DNA of 41,087 nucleotides from Candidatus Woesearchaeota archaeon (lineage in GTDB: Archaea; Nanobdellota; Nanobdellia; Woesearchaeales; UBA10216). The stretch spans positions 1 to 41,087 of the forward strand of contig JACPIH010000004.1 of the NCBI GenBank assembly GCA_016188155.1, given 5' to 3'. Positions within the stretch are counted from its first letter, which is position 1, and each line of letters opens with the position of its first letter. The position numbers were made by a program, and so were the translations under genes. Shown in pieces: positions 18,287 to 26,441 of this stretch. The notes under the pieces were generated by a model. That model made no database searches and was not told where the DNA came from. It saw only the letters and a program-made list of their open reading frames with translations.

Positions 18287-18928
18287 ATGAGGTTGAATCT
18301 GCTTATGGTTTTTGCAATTGCCGCTGCAGCCGTTGTTCCGCAGCTTGTCTCGGCTCACCTGCTTGACGGCAATAAGGGGCCTGTTGACGCTTTCAATTAT
18401 GATGAGGGCCAGCTTAAGCACCTTGACAGCGACTGTGCCGCCTCTTTCGAGTGCAAGCCGAACGATGTCAATGGCGTTTATTTCTACAACTGCCATTATG
18501 ACGTTTATTCTTCAGAGTGCCAGTGCTTGAAGGGCGAGTTTTCGAAATGCGATGCGGCTAAGAGCTCGCTTGGGGCAGCGGCTGTGGCAACAGGCGGTAT
18601 CGGCGGTGTTTTTGACGCTGTCAAGGTAACCGTGAAAACCGCTTTCGGCTTATTTGACTCGTTGCCTGCACTGGCAAAGGTTGCTATCCTGGCTATTGTG
18701 GCAGCTGCGGCAGTGTTTGCTTTCAGCAGGCTCAGGAGCACAGCTTCCAATAACCTAAGAAGGGCAAGGGAGTTTCACGAACAAGCAACCCTGCTTCATG
18801 AGGCAGGTGATGAGGAAGAGGCTAAGCTGCTGTTGGAAAGGTCAAACTACCACCGCGAGAAGGCTTATGAGCAGATGAGGCAGCAAAACCCTTTTGCCGA
18901 AAAGGGTTTATCGAAAACTGGAAAGTGA
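18287..18928 (+). CDS. Secreted/membrane Cys-rich protein with cytoplasmic helical tail
   Basis: Signal peptide MRLNLLMVFAIAAAAVVPQLVSA, six-Cys luminal segment, TM (VAILAIVAAAAVFAF), helical tail; C-terminus read through hairpin copy B. Confidence 0.75.
   Translation: MRLNLLMVFAIAAAAVVPQLVSAHLLDGNKGPVDAFNYDEGQLKHLDSDCAASFECKPNDVNGVYFYNCHYDVYSSECQCLKGEFSKCDAAKSSLGAAAVATGGIGGVFDAVKVTVKTAFGLFDSLPALAKVAILAIVAAAAVFAFSRLRSTASNNLRRAREFHEQATLLHEAGDEEEAKLLLERSNYHREKAYEQMRQQNPFAEKGLSKTGK
18886..18918 (-). repeat. Hairpin element copy B (AAACCCTTTT-GCCG-AAAAGGGTTT, 10-bp stem), reverse orientation
   Basis: Inverted repeat 18886-18895/18900-18909; minus strand reads TTTTCGATAAACCCTTTT. Confidence 0.75.
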
Positions 18929-18935
18929 ATGGAAA

Positions 18936-19661
18936 ATGGAATGGTACGAAGAGCTTGGGTTTGAAAGTAACCCATTTGACAACAGCCCCGGCTTCGCAGC
19001 GAAGTTCGCTGTAGGGCTTGAAAAGCCTTTGGGCGAGCTTGAGTATTATGCAAGCTCTGGCAGCCTTGTTTTTGTAGAGGGCGCTGCTGGCTCTGGCAAG
19101 AGCGTCCTGCTCAGGAAGCTTGCCGGGAAGCTTGGCGGCAGGGCTGTTTATGCTGATTGCTCTGCTGCCGAGGTTGATGTCAGGTCAATAATTAGGAGAA
19201 AAACCTCGCTGCTTGACAAGCTGCTTGGAAGGCGCCCGAAAAACCTTGTGCTAATGATTGATAGTACAACAAACCTCTCCGCAAACACCATGGACCTGCT
19301 AAAGTACCATTACGACAGCAACAGCCTCGGCTCAATCATTTTTGCAGGCGCCAGCTTGAAGTCCGCACGGCTGTCACCGGCGCTTGTTGACAGGATAGGA
19401 AGCAGGATTGTGAAGCTGCCAGCCCTTAGTGGGGATGACGCTGTGCTTATGGTTAAGAATCGTCTTGGTAATTCTTCCATCCTGAGCGATGGTGTTATTC
19501 GTAAGCTTTATTGGATGTCTGGAAAAAACGCTGCGAAGCTTCTTCAGCTCTGCGAGAAAGCGTGCAGGGCTGCTGTTTTGTCGAAGTCTTCAGAAGTCAA
19601 TGATGAGCTTTTGGTGAAGATGAAAAAGGAGATGCTGGTAACGGGTGATTCGCTTGGCTGA
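18936..19661 (+). CDS. ExeA/Orc1-like AAA+ ATPase (paralogue 1)
   Basis: LGFESNPFDNSPG start, Walker A GAAGSGKS, Walker B-like LVLMIDST (no DE). Confidence 0.85.
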   Translation: MEWYEELGFESNPFDNSPGFAAKFAVGLEKPLGELEYYASSGSLVFVEGAAGSGKSVLLRKLAGKLGGRAVYADCSAAEVDVRSIIRRKTSLLDKLLGRRPKNLVLMIDSTTNLSANTMDLLKYHYDSNSLGSIIFAGASLKSARLSPALVDRIGSRIVKLPALSGDDAVLMVKNRLGNSSILSDGVIRKLYWMSGKNAAKLLQLCEKACRAAVLSKSSEVNDELLVKMKKEMLVTGDSLG

Positions 19662-20700
19662 CGTTTGGTTCAGGAAGCTTGGCTTCAGCCGAAATCCATT
19701 TAACATAAAGCCTGCAGCCTTCAGCTACGAGCTGTTCGGCATCAGCTTGGATGGCGTGCTTTCAGGCATTGAGGAAGGCAAGGTCCTTTTCGTTGAAGCT
19801 CCTCTTGGCTACGGCAAGACAACAATGCTGAAAGGCATCATTCACCGCTTTGGAGGCAGGAAGAAGGTCATTTATGCCAATGCCCTGCCCTCTGAGAAGG
19901 TTGATGTCAAGGACCTTCTGAAGCGTTCTTCCCTTGTAAACTACATCACAGGAAGCCTTCCTACGGGCATGATTCTTGTTGTTGACGAGGCACAGAACCT
20001 TACCTCTGGCAACAGCGCTGAAGTTTTTGAGTTTTACAGAAGCGGCAACGTAAGGGCGGTTGTTTTCTTCGGCACAAGGTACAGCAGGACAAGCTTCGTT
20101 GAGGGGCTCAACAGTGTGATGAATGGCAATGTAATCCACCTTTCCAGCCCAACGCCAGAACAGGCCATTTCCCTTGTAAGGGGCAGGATTGGCAACCTTC
20201 CTCTTCTTTCTGATGACACGATAAGGGCTGCCTACCGCAGGGCAAAAGGCAACCCGAGAAGGCTTTTGCAGATTTGTGATGACCTTTGCAGGTATGCGTC
20301 CGAGCTCGGCAAGCTACCTGCCCAGGAAATGGAGCCGCCAGCAACCGCAGCAGAAGCAACAGGAGCAACAGAAACAGCAGAAGCTGAGCAGCCAGCCGCA
20401 TCAGCCGCATCAGCCACAGCAGCCATAGCAGTTGTTCCTGCAAAGAGAAGAGGTCGTGCTAAAGCTGCCTCAGCGGCATCAGGAAGAAAGCCCAAACAGC
20501 AAAAAAACAAGCAGAAAAATAAGCGGCAGAGGCAGTCGAAGGGAAAAAGCCCGCCAAAGTTATCGAAGCCGTTAAAATCATTAAAATCATCAAAGACGTC
20601 AACGCATGCGGCAACTATAAAATCAACCGTTACAAACTACCAGCAGCCCGAGAGCACCGAGGGAAGCTACTGGGGCGAGTTCATGGGGATGCAGAAGTAG
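19645..20700 (+). CDS. ExeA/Orc1-like AAA+ ATPase (paralogue 2) with basic low-complexity C-terminus
   Basis: LGFSRNPFNIKP, Walker A APLGYGKT, Walker B MILVVDEAQN; tail of Ala/Thr/Glu then Lys/Gln/Ser-rich repeats ending SYWGEFMGMQK; overlaps the upstream gene. Confidence 0.85.
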   Translation: MIRLADVWFRKLGFSRNPFNIKPAAFSYELFGISLDGVLSGIEEGKVLFVEAPLGYGKTTMLKGIIHRFGGRKKVIYANALPSEKVDVKDLLKRSSLVNYITGSLPTGMILVVDEAQNLTSGNSAEVFEFYRSGNVRAVVFFGTRYSRTSFVEGLNSVMNGNVIHLSSPTPEQAISLVRGRIGNLPLLSDDTIRAAYRRAKGNPRRLLQICDDLCRYASELGKLPAQEMEPPATAAEATGATETAEAEQPAASAASATAAIAVVPAKRRGRAKAASAASGRKPKQQKNKQKNKRQRQSKGKSPPKLSKPLKSLKSSKTSTHAATIKSTVTNYQQPESTEGSYWGEFMGMQK

Positions 20701-21088
20701 AAATAGATATAGGTGAGTGGTTCTTGTAGTGACCTTTTGGTCCGTTTGCCCATAGTTCCCTAGCATTTCTTCTCTTTTCCTCTACAATGCGTCTCTCAAG
20801 CCCGCCCAACAGAGGTAATTCACCGCGGACCTTTCTCGACGCTTCCAGGATCATCCCTCCGGTAACAGAAGGCGGGGAATCCTTTATGCTCTGCTCAAGG
20901 TCAAGGTACAATATACCATTTACTTCAACTGAAACTAAGCAAGGACTATCGCTTCCTATTCCTGAGCCGTTAGAGCCCTGAGAAGCGACAGCATCATATT
21001 CCGGGTCAATACGAGGAATAGGAATAGTAGAACCATCTTCACTGACTAGCTGCCCGCTATTGTTGATGTACCAGTAGTCAGTCACCAT
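20681..21088 (-). CDS. Hypothetical protein
   Basis: 135 aa ORF; overlaps the 3' end of AAA2 by 20 nt; inverted repeat AACTAC...GTAGTT upstream. Confidence 0.6.
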   Translation of the reverse strand: MVTDYWYINNSGQLVSEDGSTIPIPRIDPEYDAVASQGSNGSGIGSDSPCLVSVEVNGILYLDLEQSIKDSPPSVTGGMILEASRKVRGELPLLGGLERRIVEEKRRNARELWANGPKGHYKNHSPISISTSASP

Positions 21089-21144
21089 TAACTACTACTC
21101 ATGGTAGTTTGAAGTATTTAAATCTTTTTCCAGCGCGGCAGCGA

Positions 21145-22210
21145 TTACCTCAAATGTATCTCCACAACGTCCTTGTCGGCCAGCTTGTGGTCAATCTTGA
21201 ACTTCTGCCCCGGGAACTTGGCTGACTTGCCCCATACCCTTGAGAACTTGAACTTCGCAACGAAATCGCGGTGCAGCTTTTCGCACACTTCTTTTATCGT
21301 AATTCCATGCCTCATTATTAGTGGCGTTTGCAGGTCAGGCTTTTTCCCAACCTCCTTGAGGTACACCCTGATCAGGCTTAGCTTGCTGTAAATTTTCTCT
21401 TTCAGCTTGTCAATGTTCATGTTTTTCTCTGCAGAAATAAGGATGGCTTCCTCGTTTTTGTCAATGGCCTGGCTGCTCCGAAGTTGCATCTGCAGCTGTT
21501 TCATTCCTTCATCGTTGAGTGAGTCAATCTTGTTCACGACGGCGATTGCGGGCATGTATTTTCGGTTTCCTTCAATGGCGTCTATGAGCTGGTCTGCGTT
21601 TATGTCCTCCCTTATGACGACATCTGCGCTTACTATCCTGAACTCGTTGAGTATGGCCCCTATGGTTTTCTCATCAATCTTTGTGAGTTTTACCGTTGTT
21701 GCTATGCTCAGCCCTCCCCTCCTCAAGCTCTTTTCTCAGTGTACCAATCTGGTTTACCGTGAACACGTCAACCATAAGGATTGCAAGGTCCGCGTTTCTT
21801 GCTACAGCTATTACCTCCTTGCCCTTTCCAAGCCCTGATGCCGCTCCTTTTAGTATGCCCGGAACGTCCAGCACCTGTATTTTGGCGCCGTTGTGCTCCA
21901 TTATGCCTGGTATGCAGGTTAATGTTGTGAAGTCGTAGGCTGCTGTTTTTGATTCTGCATTGGTTGTTTTGTTGAGCAGCGTTGATTTTCCAACCGAAGG
22001 AAAGCCTATCAGTATGACGGTGGCATCGCCGCTTTTCCTTACAGCATAGCCCTCGCCTTTTTTGCCGCCTTTTGAGCGCGCAACTGCCCTTTCCTTGAGG
22101 CGGGCTATCTTTGCCTTTACAAGGCCTATGTGGTGCTGCGTTGCCTTGTTGTACTGCGTCTTGGATATCTCTTCCTGCAGCGCCCTTATTTCCTCTTCGT
22201 AGCTTACCAT
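21145..22210 (-). pseudogene. DRG/Obg-family GTPase with TGS domain, split by an apparent frameshift
   Basis: N-terminal half ORF 21674-22210 (GFPSVGKSTLLNK, DVPGILKGAASG) and C-terminal half ORF 21145-21726 (VVNKID, TGS domain TPLIMRHGITIKEVCEKLH...GQKFKIDHKLADKDVVEIHLR) in different frames; together they form a full-length DRG-like protein. Confidence 0.85.
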
Positions 22211-22327
22211 TTACATCCTACACCTTCTGAGAGCTTCTCAAATTTGGTTTTGGTTAAGAGCTTTTCGGCTCACATACCAATTATTCTCATGCCCTTATCA
22301 CTAGAATCCTTCACCCCACAACTAAAA

Positions 22328-22347
22328 TAATCACTAATTAGTGGTTA
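22328..22347. promoter_or_regulatory. Near-palindrome TAATCACTAATTAGTGGTTA upstream of a TATA-like box
   Basis: Core CACTAATTAGTG (22332-22343) is a perfect palindrome; TTTAAATA box follows at 22359. Confidence 0.45.
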
Positions 22348-22411
22348 AAATAGAAAGATTTAAATACTGGCAGTCTATAGGGGCTATTGAGTTAATAAGC
22401 AAGGTGAAAAA

Positions 22412-23350
22412 ATGAAGCTCAATATTGGCAAATGGTTTTCAAGAAGCGGAAGAGCAAAAGCAGCCGACTCTGGGCAAGGGTTAGCATACGACCAAAGCCT
22501 GGCAATGAGTAAAATAGAGTTTGCTATTCGCACGTGGTTTGTCACACAATACCTGGAGTTTATTGGATCAAAGGACGCAAGCTCTGCAAACATAACTGTT
22601 TCTGGCGGGCATAATTCCGGTGAGTATGTGCCATATGCGTCACGACCTCAAATTAATACGGGTGTGCTCTCACTTCCTGTAATGTGGGGAAGGGGCCCGG
22701 AAAGTTATTTAATTGCTCAAACAGTCATAGATGAAAACACTGACCGCCCTTTTAGTGGAAACTTAGAAAGGTTGATAGACGGTGGGGCTGATATGGCTTC
22801 GTACGTCGCTAATAATTCTAATAAGTTTTTGGAGGCGACTAAAATAGTTTTACAGATTCGGCCTTTAAGCTCAGACCGTGAAGCTGAATTGTTCTCACAG
22901 GGAATAGTCTATCGTTTAAGAGGAGTTTATTCAAACGAATTAGTGCCTAAAGTTTCCGGGGAAGAGTTGGAAGCTTTCGAATTAGGAGCGGCTGTTGGTA
23001 GTGCAGCTAACCCAGATTTTGGCGGTCACTTGAACGGAACAACATGGGCCGTAATGCAAGCATGCGAAGCAAGCGGGAAAGACCCAAGAATGTTTGGTCG
23101 TAAGGTGCTGGAGGAAATACTTTCCGATAAGGCGTTTAGTGATGGTATAGATTATTATAACCGTGAAGGTAAAGTACAAAACCCGGCAGGTCACCAAGTG
23201 TTAGTTAGTTTTAAAGAAGGAACATATCCTCTTCACTTGACTGGGCTAGATTTCTCGAGGGAGTATTATGGGTTTATTTACAAAGCACTCGATAAGGTTC
23301 TTGGTTTGCAAATGGGTAATTTAAGGTCAAAAGCTGGAAGCCCTAAGTAA
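22412..23350 (+). CDS. Hypothetical protein, 312 aa
   Basis: ORF preceded by TTTAAATA and the SD-like AAGGTGA; no family recognised. Confidence 0.75.
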   Translation: MKLNIGKWFSRSGRAKAADSGQGLAYDQSLAMSKIEFAIRTWFVTQYLEFIGSKDASSANITVSGGHNSGEYVPYASRPQINTGVLSLPVMWGRGPESYLIAQTVIDENTDRPFSGNLERLIDGGADMASYVANNSNKFLEATKIVLQIRPLSSDREAELFSQGIVYRLRGVYSNELVPKVSGEELEAFELGAAVGSAANPDFGGHLNGTTWAVMQACEASGKDPRMFGRKVLEEILSDKAFSDGIDYYNREGKVQNPAGHQVLVSFKEGTYPLHLTGLDFSREYYGFIYKALDKVLGLQMGNLRSKAGSPK

Positions 23351-23394
23351 AAACCGATGCGAAAATATGCGGATAAAACAGCCTGTTCAATACC

Positions 23395-23655
23395 CTAAAT
23401 CTTTTCCAGCATGCTGACGACGTTCCACAGCTGGGTTCTGCTGTAAGACTGCAGGTTTGAGTCCTCTGACAGGCTGTCGAGAATCTGAAGTGCCTTGTTA
23501 ATCCTTATTGAAACCTCTAGCTTTTCGTCTTTGAGTGTTTCAATTACGTTATGAACCTTTTCCTTCACGTTCTTTGGGACAGTATTGTCGTCCTGAAGCT
23601 CTGAGATGGCGGCGATTATGCCTTCAACAGTTTGGGCTTTGCTTCCGGGGAACAT
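23395..23655 (-). CDS. UPF0147 family protein
   Basis: 86 aa; ISELQDDNTVPKNVKEKVHNVIETLKDEKLEVSIRINKALQILDSLSED. Confidence 0.92.
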   Translation of the reverse strand: MFPGSKAQTVEGIIAAISELQDDNTVPKNVKEKVHNVIETLKDEKLEVSIRINKALQILDSLSEDSNLQSYSRTQLWNVVSMLEKI

Positions 23656-23656
23656 T

Positions 23657-23992
23657 TTAGTGCTTGTTCATTGACTCTATTACGTCTTTTTGGAGCGATG
23701 CTGCCTTTTCCCTTGTCTTTGTTTCCTGCTTTTCAAGGGAGCTTATCCTGAGCTCCACGGTTTCCTTCTTTTCCTTGAGGTCTTTCTCAAGCTCTTCTTT
23801 CCTGGTTAGGACCATTATGTTGCCCACTATCTTGTATGCCTCCTGTGTTCCCTCAAGCTCTTTCAGGGCCGAGTCTGTCTCCATGAGCTGGAGCTGGAAC
23901 GCCTGTTTTTGCATGAGGAGCTGCTGTAGTGCCTGCTCGAGCATCTGGAGCTGCCTTATCTTCTCTTGCGTTTGTTCAGGTATCTCTGGCAT
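23657..23992 (-). CDS. pfdB: Prefoldin subunit beta
   Basis: QLQMLEQALQQLLMQKQAFQLQLMETDSALKELE...VGNIMV coiled coil. Confidence 0.93.
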   Translation of the reverse strand: MPEIPEQTQEKIRQLQMLEQALQQLLMQKQAFQLQLMETDSALKELEGTQEAYKIVGNIMVLTRKEELEKDLKEKKETVELRISSLEKQETKTREKAASLQKDVIESMNKH

Positions 23993-23993
23993 T

Positions 23994-24224
23994 TTAATCA
24001 CCAATCCTCTTGACTTTCTCTATGACTGTGAGGACTTTTGTTATTGAGTTCAGCACGGTCCTTAATCCCACGCTGTTTTCTGCATCAATGGCGAACGCAA
24101 CCCCCTCTGCAGTTTTCCTTATCTTGTAGCTTGCCTTTTCTTTTATTGCTGTGTCTTCTGCAGCGAAGACCTTTTGTATCAGCGCTGCATCGCCGCTTAC
24201 GTTTATGACTGCCGAGTATTTCAT
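23994..24224 (-). CDS. pcc1: KEOPS complex subunit Pcc1
   Basis: 76 aa; AFAIDAENSVGLRTVLNSITKVLTVIEKV; located next to prefoldin and RpoP. Confidence 0.75.
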   Translation of the reverse strand: MKYSAVINVSGDAALIQKVFAAEDTAIKEKASYKIRKTAEGVAFAIDAENSVGLRTVLNSITKVLTVIEKVKRIGD

Positions 24225-24243
24225 GTGGCTGCTGTGCGGATTC

Positions 24244-24381
24244 TTATCGCGCTTTTATCTTGGTTGAAATTCTTCTTGGCTTGTAGAGAATTTTGCTGCC
24301 GCAGTACGGGCACCTTACCTTCTTCCTGAGGTATTCTGTTGATACCTTCTTGCCGCAATCAAAGCATTTGTACTCGACCAT
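24244..24381 (-). CDS. rpoP: DNA-directed RNA polymerase subunit P (Rpo12)
   Basis: MVEYKCFDCGKKVSTEYLRKKVRCPYCGSKILYKPRRISTKIKAR. Confidence 0.95.
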   Translation of the reverse strand: MVEYKCFDCGKKVSTEYLRKKVRCPYCGSKILYKPRRISTKIKAR

Positions 24382-24382
24382 T

Positions 24383-24736
24383 TTAACTTTCCTCTTCCTG
24401 CTCTTCTTCTTCCTCTTCAGCGTCTTCTTCGCCGAAGTCACCTGCCGCTGCGGCTTCCTGCGCTGTTTCTGCTGCAGGCCGCGCAGCTGTTTCAACTGCT
24501 TCTTTTATGGCAACATGCCCTCCTGGGGCATATGCCTTGCCTGTGAACTTGCTTTTGCACTTGCCGCAGCTCCATATCCCTGCAGCTATCCTTTTGGCTT
24601 TGCCGTAATGGCAGTACGGGCACTTTGTTGACAGGTGTCTTTCTGCCTCTATCTTCGCTATCTTGCCCTTCAGCTTGGTTCCGTACCTTACGCCGTACCT
24701 CTTCACCGAGCCGTATAGCTTTTTTTCTTCTGGCAT
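24383..24736 (-). CDS. rpl37ae: Ribosomal protein eL43 (L37Ae) with acidic C-terminal extension
   Basis: YGVRYGTKLKGKIAKIEAERHLSTKCPYCHYGKAKRIAAGIWSCGKCKSKFTGKAYAP; C-terminal poly-Glu tail. Confidence 0.95.
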   Translation of the reverse strand: MPEEKKLYGSVKRYGVRYGTKLKGKIAKIEAERHLSTKCPYCHYGKAKRIAAGIWSCGKCKSKFTGKAYAPGGHVAIKEAVETAARPAAETAQEAAAAGDFGEEDAEEEEEEQEEES

Positions 24737-24814
24737 CTTAGTTTTACCTGAATTTTGGATTGGGGCGTGCTTTATAAATCTATGTGGTTTTACAGGTGGA
24801 TTTCTTGGCCAGTC

Positions 24815-25060
24815 GTTTTTTGATTAACCTTTCCACATCGTCTTTGGACGATGGGACCAATCGAGCTTGCTCGATTTGGTTTCCTAAAAAGGTTGAATGG
24901 GGCCACCCGGACTTTCAGCGGACCCTTTTGCTCGTTGCGACTCGCAAAAGCGCCCCCGGAAAACGACGGCGTTTTTGGTTGAGCTTTTTTGCGAACTGCG
25001 TGAACTGCGTGAGCAAAAAAGGTCATTTGAACCGGGGTCATCTGGTCCCAAACCAGATAG
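24815..25060 (+). repeat. Compound cluster of hairpin elements (copies C, C2, D plus nested hairpins)
   Basis: GTTTTTTGATTAACCTTT...AAAAAGGTTGA enclosing two further hairpins; CTTTTGC/GCAAAAG at 24925-24950; GAGCTTTTTTGC/GCAAAAAAGGTC at 24981-25024; ATCTGGT/ACCAGAT at 25040-25058. Confidence 0.75.
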
Positions 25061-25150
25061 GTTAGACCAAGCTGCCCCATGGCCCCATGCCAACTGAGTC
25101 TTTCACTATGTTTTTTAAATGTATTGAAATTCCCCTGCCTTTTGCAAATC

Positions 25151-25158
25151 TTTAAATA
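25151..25158 (+). promoter_or_regulatory. TATA-like box (TTTAAATA) for the aRF1 leader transcript
   Basis: 31 nt upstream of the ATG of a 24-codon ORF and 187 nt upstream of the aRF1 ATG. Confidence 0.6.
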
Positions 25159-25181
25159 CCCTTTTTCATGCCTTTTTTGAC

Positions 25182-25256
25182 ATGGTAATTGCAGCTGAAG
25201 CTTTGAGAAGTGAAAAAATTGGCAATTCTAAGGTAGCTTCAGCCTTGTCCGAATAG
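25182..25256 (+). CDS. Putative leaderless 24-aa upstream ORF in the aRF1 leader
   Basis: MVIAAEALRSEKIGNSKVASALSE-UAG; ATG at leaderless distance from the TATA box; in frame with aRF1. Confidence 0.4.
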   Translation: MVIAAEALRSEKIGNSKVASALSE

Positions 25257-25337
25257 CCTGCTTCTGCTGCAGCGAAGGCAGATAGTTTCTTTATCACTAA
25301 CCGCAGCAGCAAGGAAAATTCAAGTGGTGCCTGAAAA

Positions 25338-26441
25338 ATGAGCTTGACAGAAAAGCAGAAGCATGACCTGAAGAAGTTCATCAAGGAGCTTGAGCAGTAT
25401 AAGGGCAGGCATACCGAGCTTGTCTCTGTTTACATCCCGCAGGGCTATGACATAGTCAAGATTATACAGCACATCCAGCAGGAACAGGGAACAGCCATGA
25501 ACATAAAGTCAGCTACGACAAGGAAGAATGTTACCGGCGCCCTTGAGCGCATGGTCCAGCACCTGCGCCTTTACAGCCGAACTCCTGGCCATGGCCTGGC
25601 GGTTTTCTCCGGCAACATTGCTGCCGAGGGCCAGCAGGATTTCAGGGTGTGGAGCATAGAGCCTCCCATTCCAGTCCAGACAAGAATCTACCGCTGCGAC
25701 AAGGACTTTGAGCTTGGCATCCTGCAGGGCATGCTTGAGACTAAGGAGACTTACGGCCTTGTTGTCATGGACAGGAGGGAATGCGTTATTGCCGAGCTTC
25801 GGGGCAAGAGCATTACCATAATTTCAAAGCACACTTCCAATGTTCCTGGGAAATTCCGAGCCGGTGGGCAGTCTGCACAGCGTTTTGGCCGCATAAGGGA
25901 GAACGCTGCAAAAGAGTTTTACGTGAGGGTTGGCGAGTACATCAAAGAGGCTTTTTTTAACAACCAGTACCTTAAAGGAATAATTATTGGCGGCCCAGGC
26001 CCTACTAAGCACGAGCTTATTGAGGGCAGTTTCATCACCAATGAGCTTAAGAAAAAGATTATTGCCGTAAAGGACATTACCTACACGGATGAGTTTGGCA
26101 TCCATGACCTTGTTGACAAGAGCCAGGATGTCCTCGCTGCCGAGGAGCTTGCAGGGGAGAAAAAGCTTGTCAACCGCTTTTTCGGCTACCTTGTTACCAA
26201 GCCGGGCATGGTTACTTATGGTGAGCAGCACGTTCTGCAGGCAATCGGTAACGGCTCTGTTGACATATTGCTTCTCTCTGAAAGTCTTACTGACGAAAAG
26301 ATTGAGTCTTTTGAGCAGGAAGCAAAGAGGATGGGTACCAATGTTGCGATAATCTCAACCGAAACCAGGGAAGGCGCCCAGCTTAAGGACTTTGGCGGCA
26401 TCGCGGCCATTCTGAGGTATGAGGTTAATACAGAGACTTAG
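25338..26441 (+). CDS. prf1: Peptide chain release factor aRF1
   Basis: TATTRKNVTGALERMVQHLR-type region (SATTRKNVTGAL), KFRAGGQSAQRFGRIRE (GGQ motif). Confidence 0.97.
   Translation: MSLTEKQKHDLKKFIKELEQYKGRHTELVSVYIPQGYDIVKIIQHIQQEQGTAMNIKSATTRKNVTGALERMVQHLRLYSRTPGHGLAVFSGNIAAEGQQDFRVWSIEPPIPVQTRIYRCDKDFELGILQGMLETKETYGLVVMDRRECVIAELRGKSITIISKHTSNVPGKFRAGGQSAQRFGRIRENAAKEFYVRVGEYIKEAFFNNQYLKGIIIGGPGPTKHELIEGSFITNELKKKIIAVKDITYTDEFGIHDLVDKSQDVLAAEELAGEKKLVNRFFGYLVTKPGMVTYGEQHVLQAIGNGSVDILLLSESLTDEKIESFEQEAKRMGTNVAIISTETREGAQLKDFGGIAAILRYEVNTET

Noticed and set aside
24790-25080. 96-aa minus-strand ORF (and 93-aa plus-strand ORF 24784-25065) in the eL43-aRF1 gap
   Set aside because: Both frames run through inverted repeats, overlap each other almost entirely and show no recognisable domain; better explained as repeat-derived open frames
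25182-25337. aRF1 leader as a C/D box sRNA
   Set aside because: No convincing RUGAUGA box C with a matching CUGA box D at the expected spacing; retained as a structured leader/uORF instead
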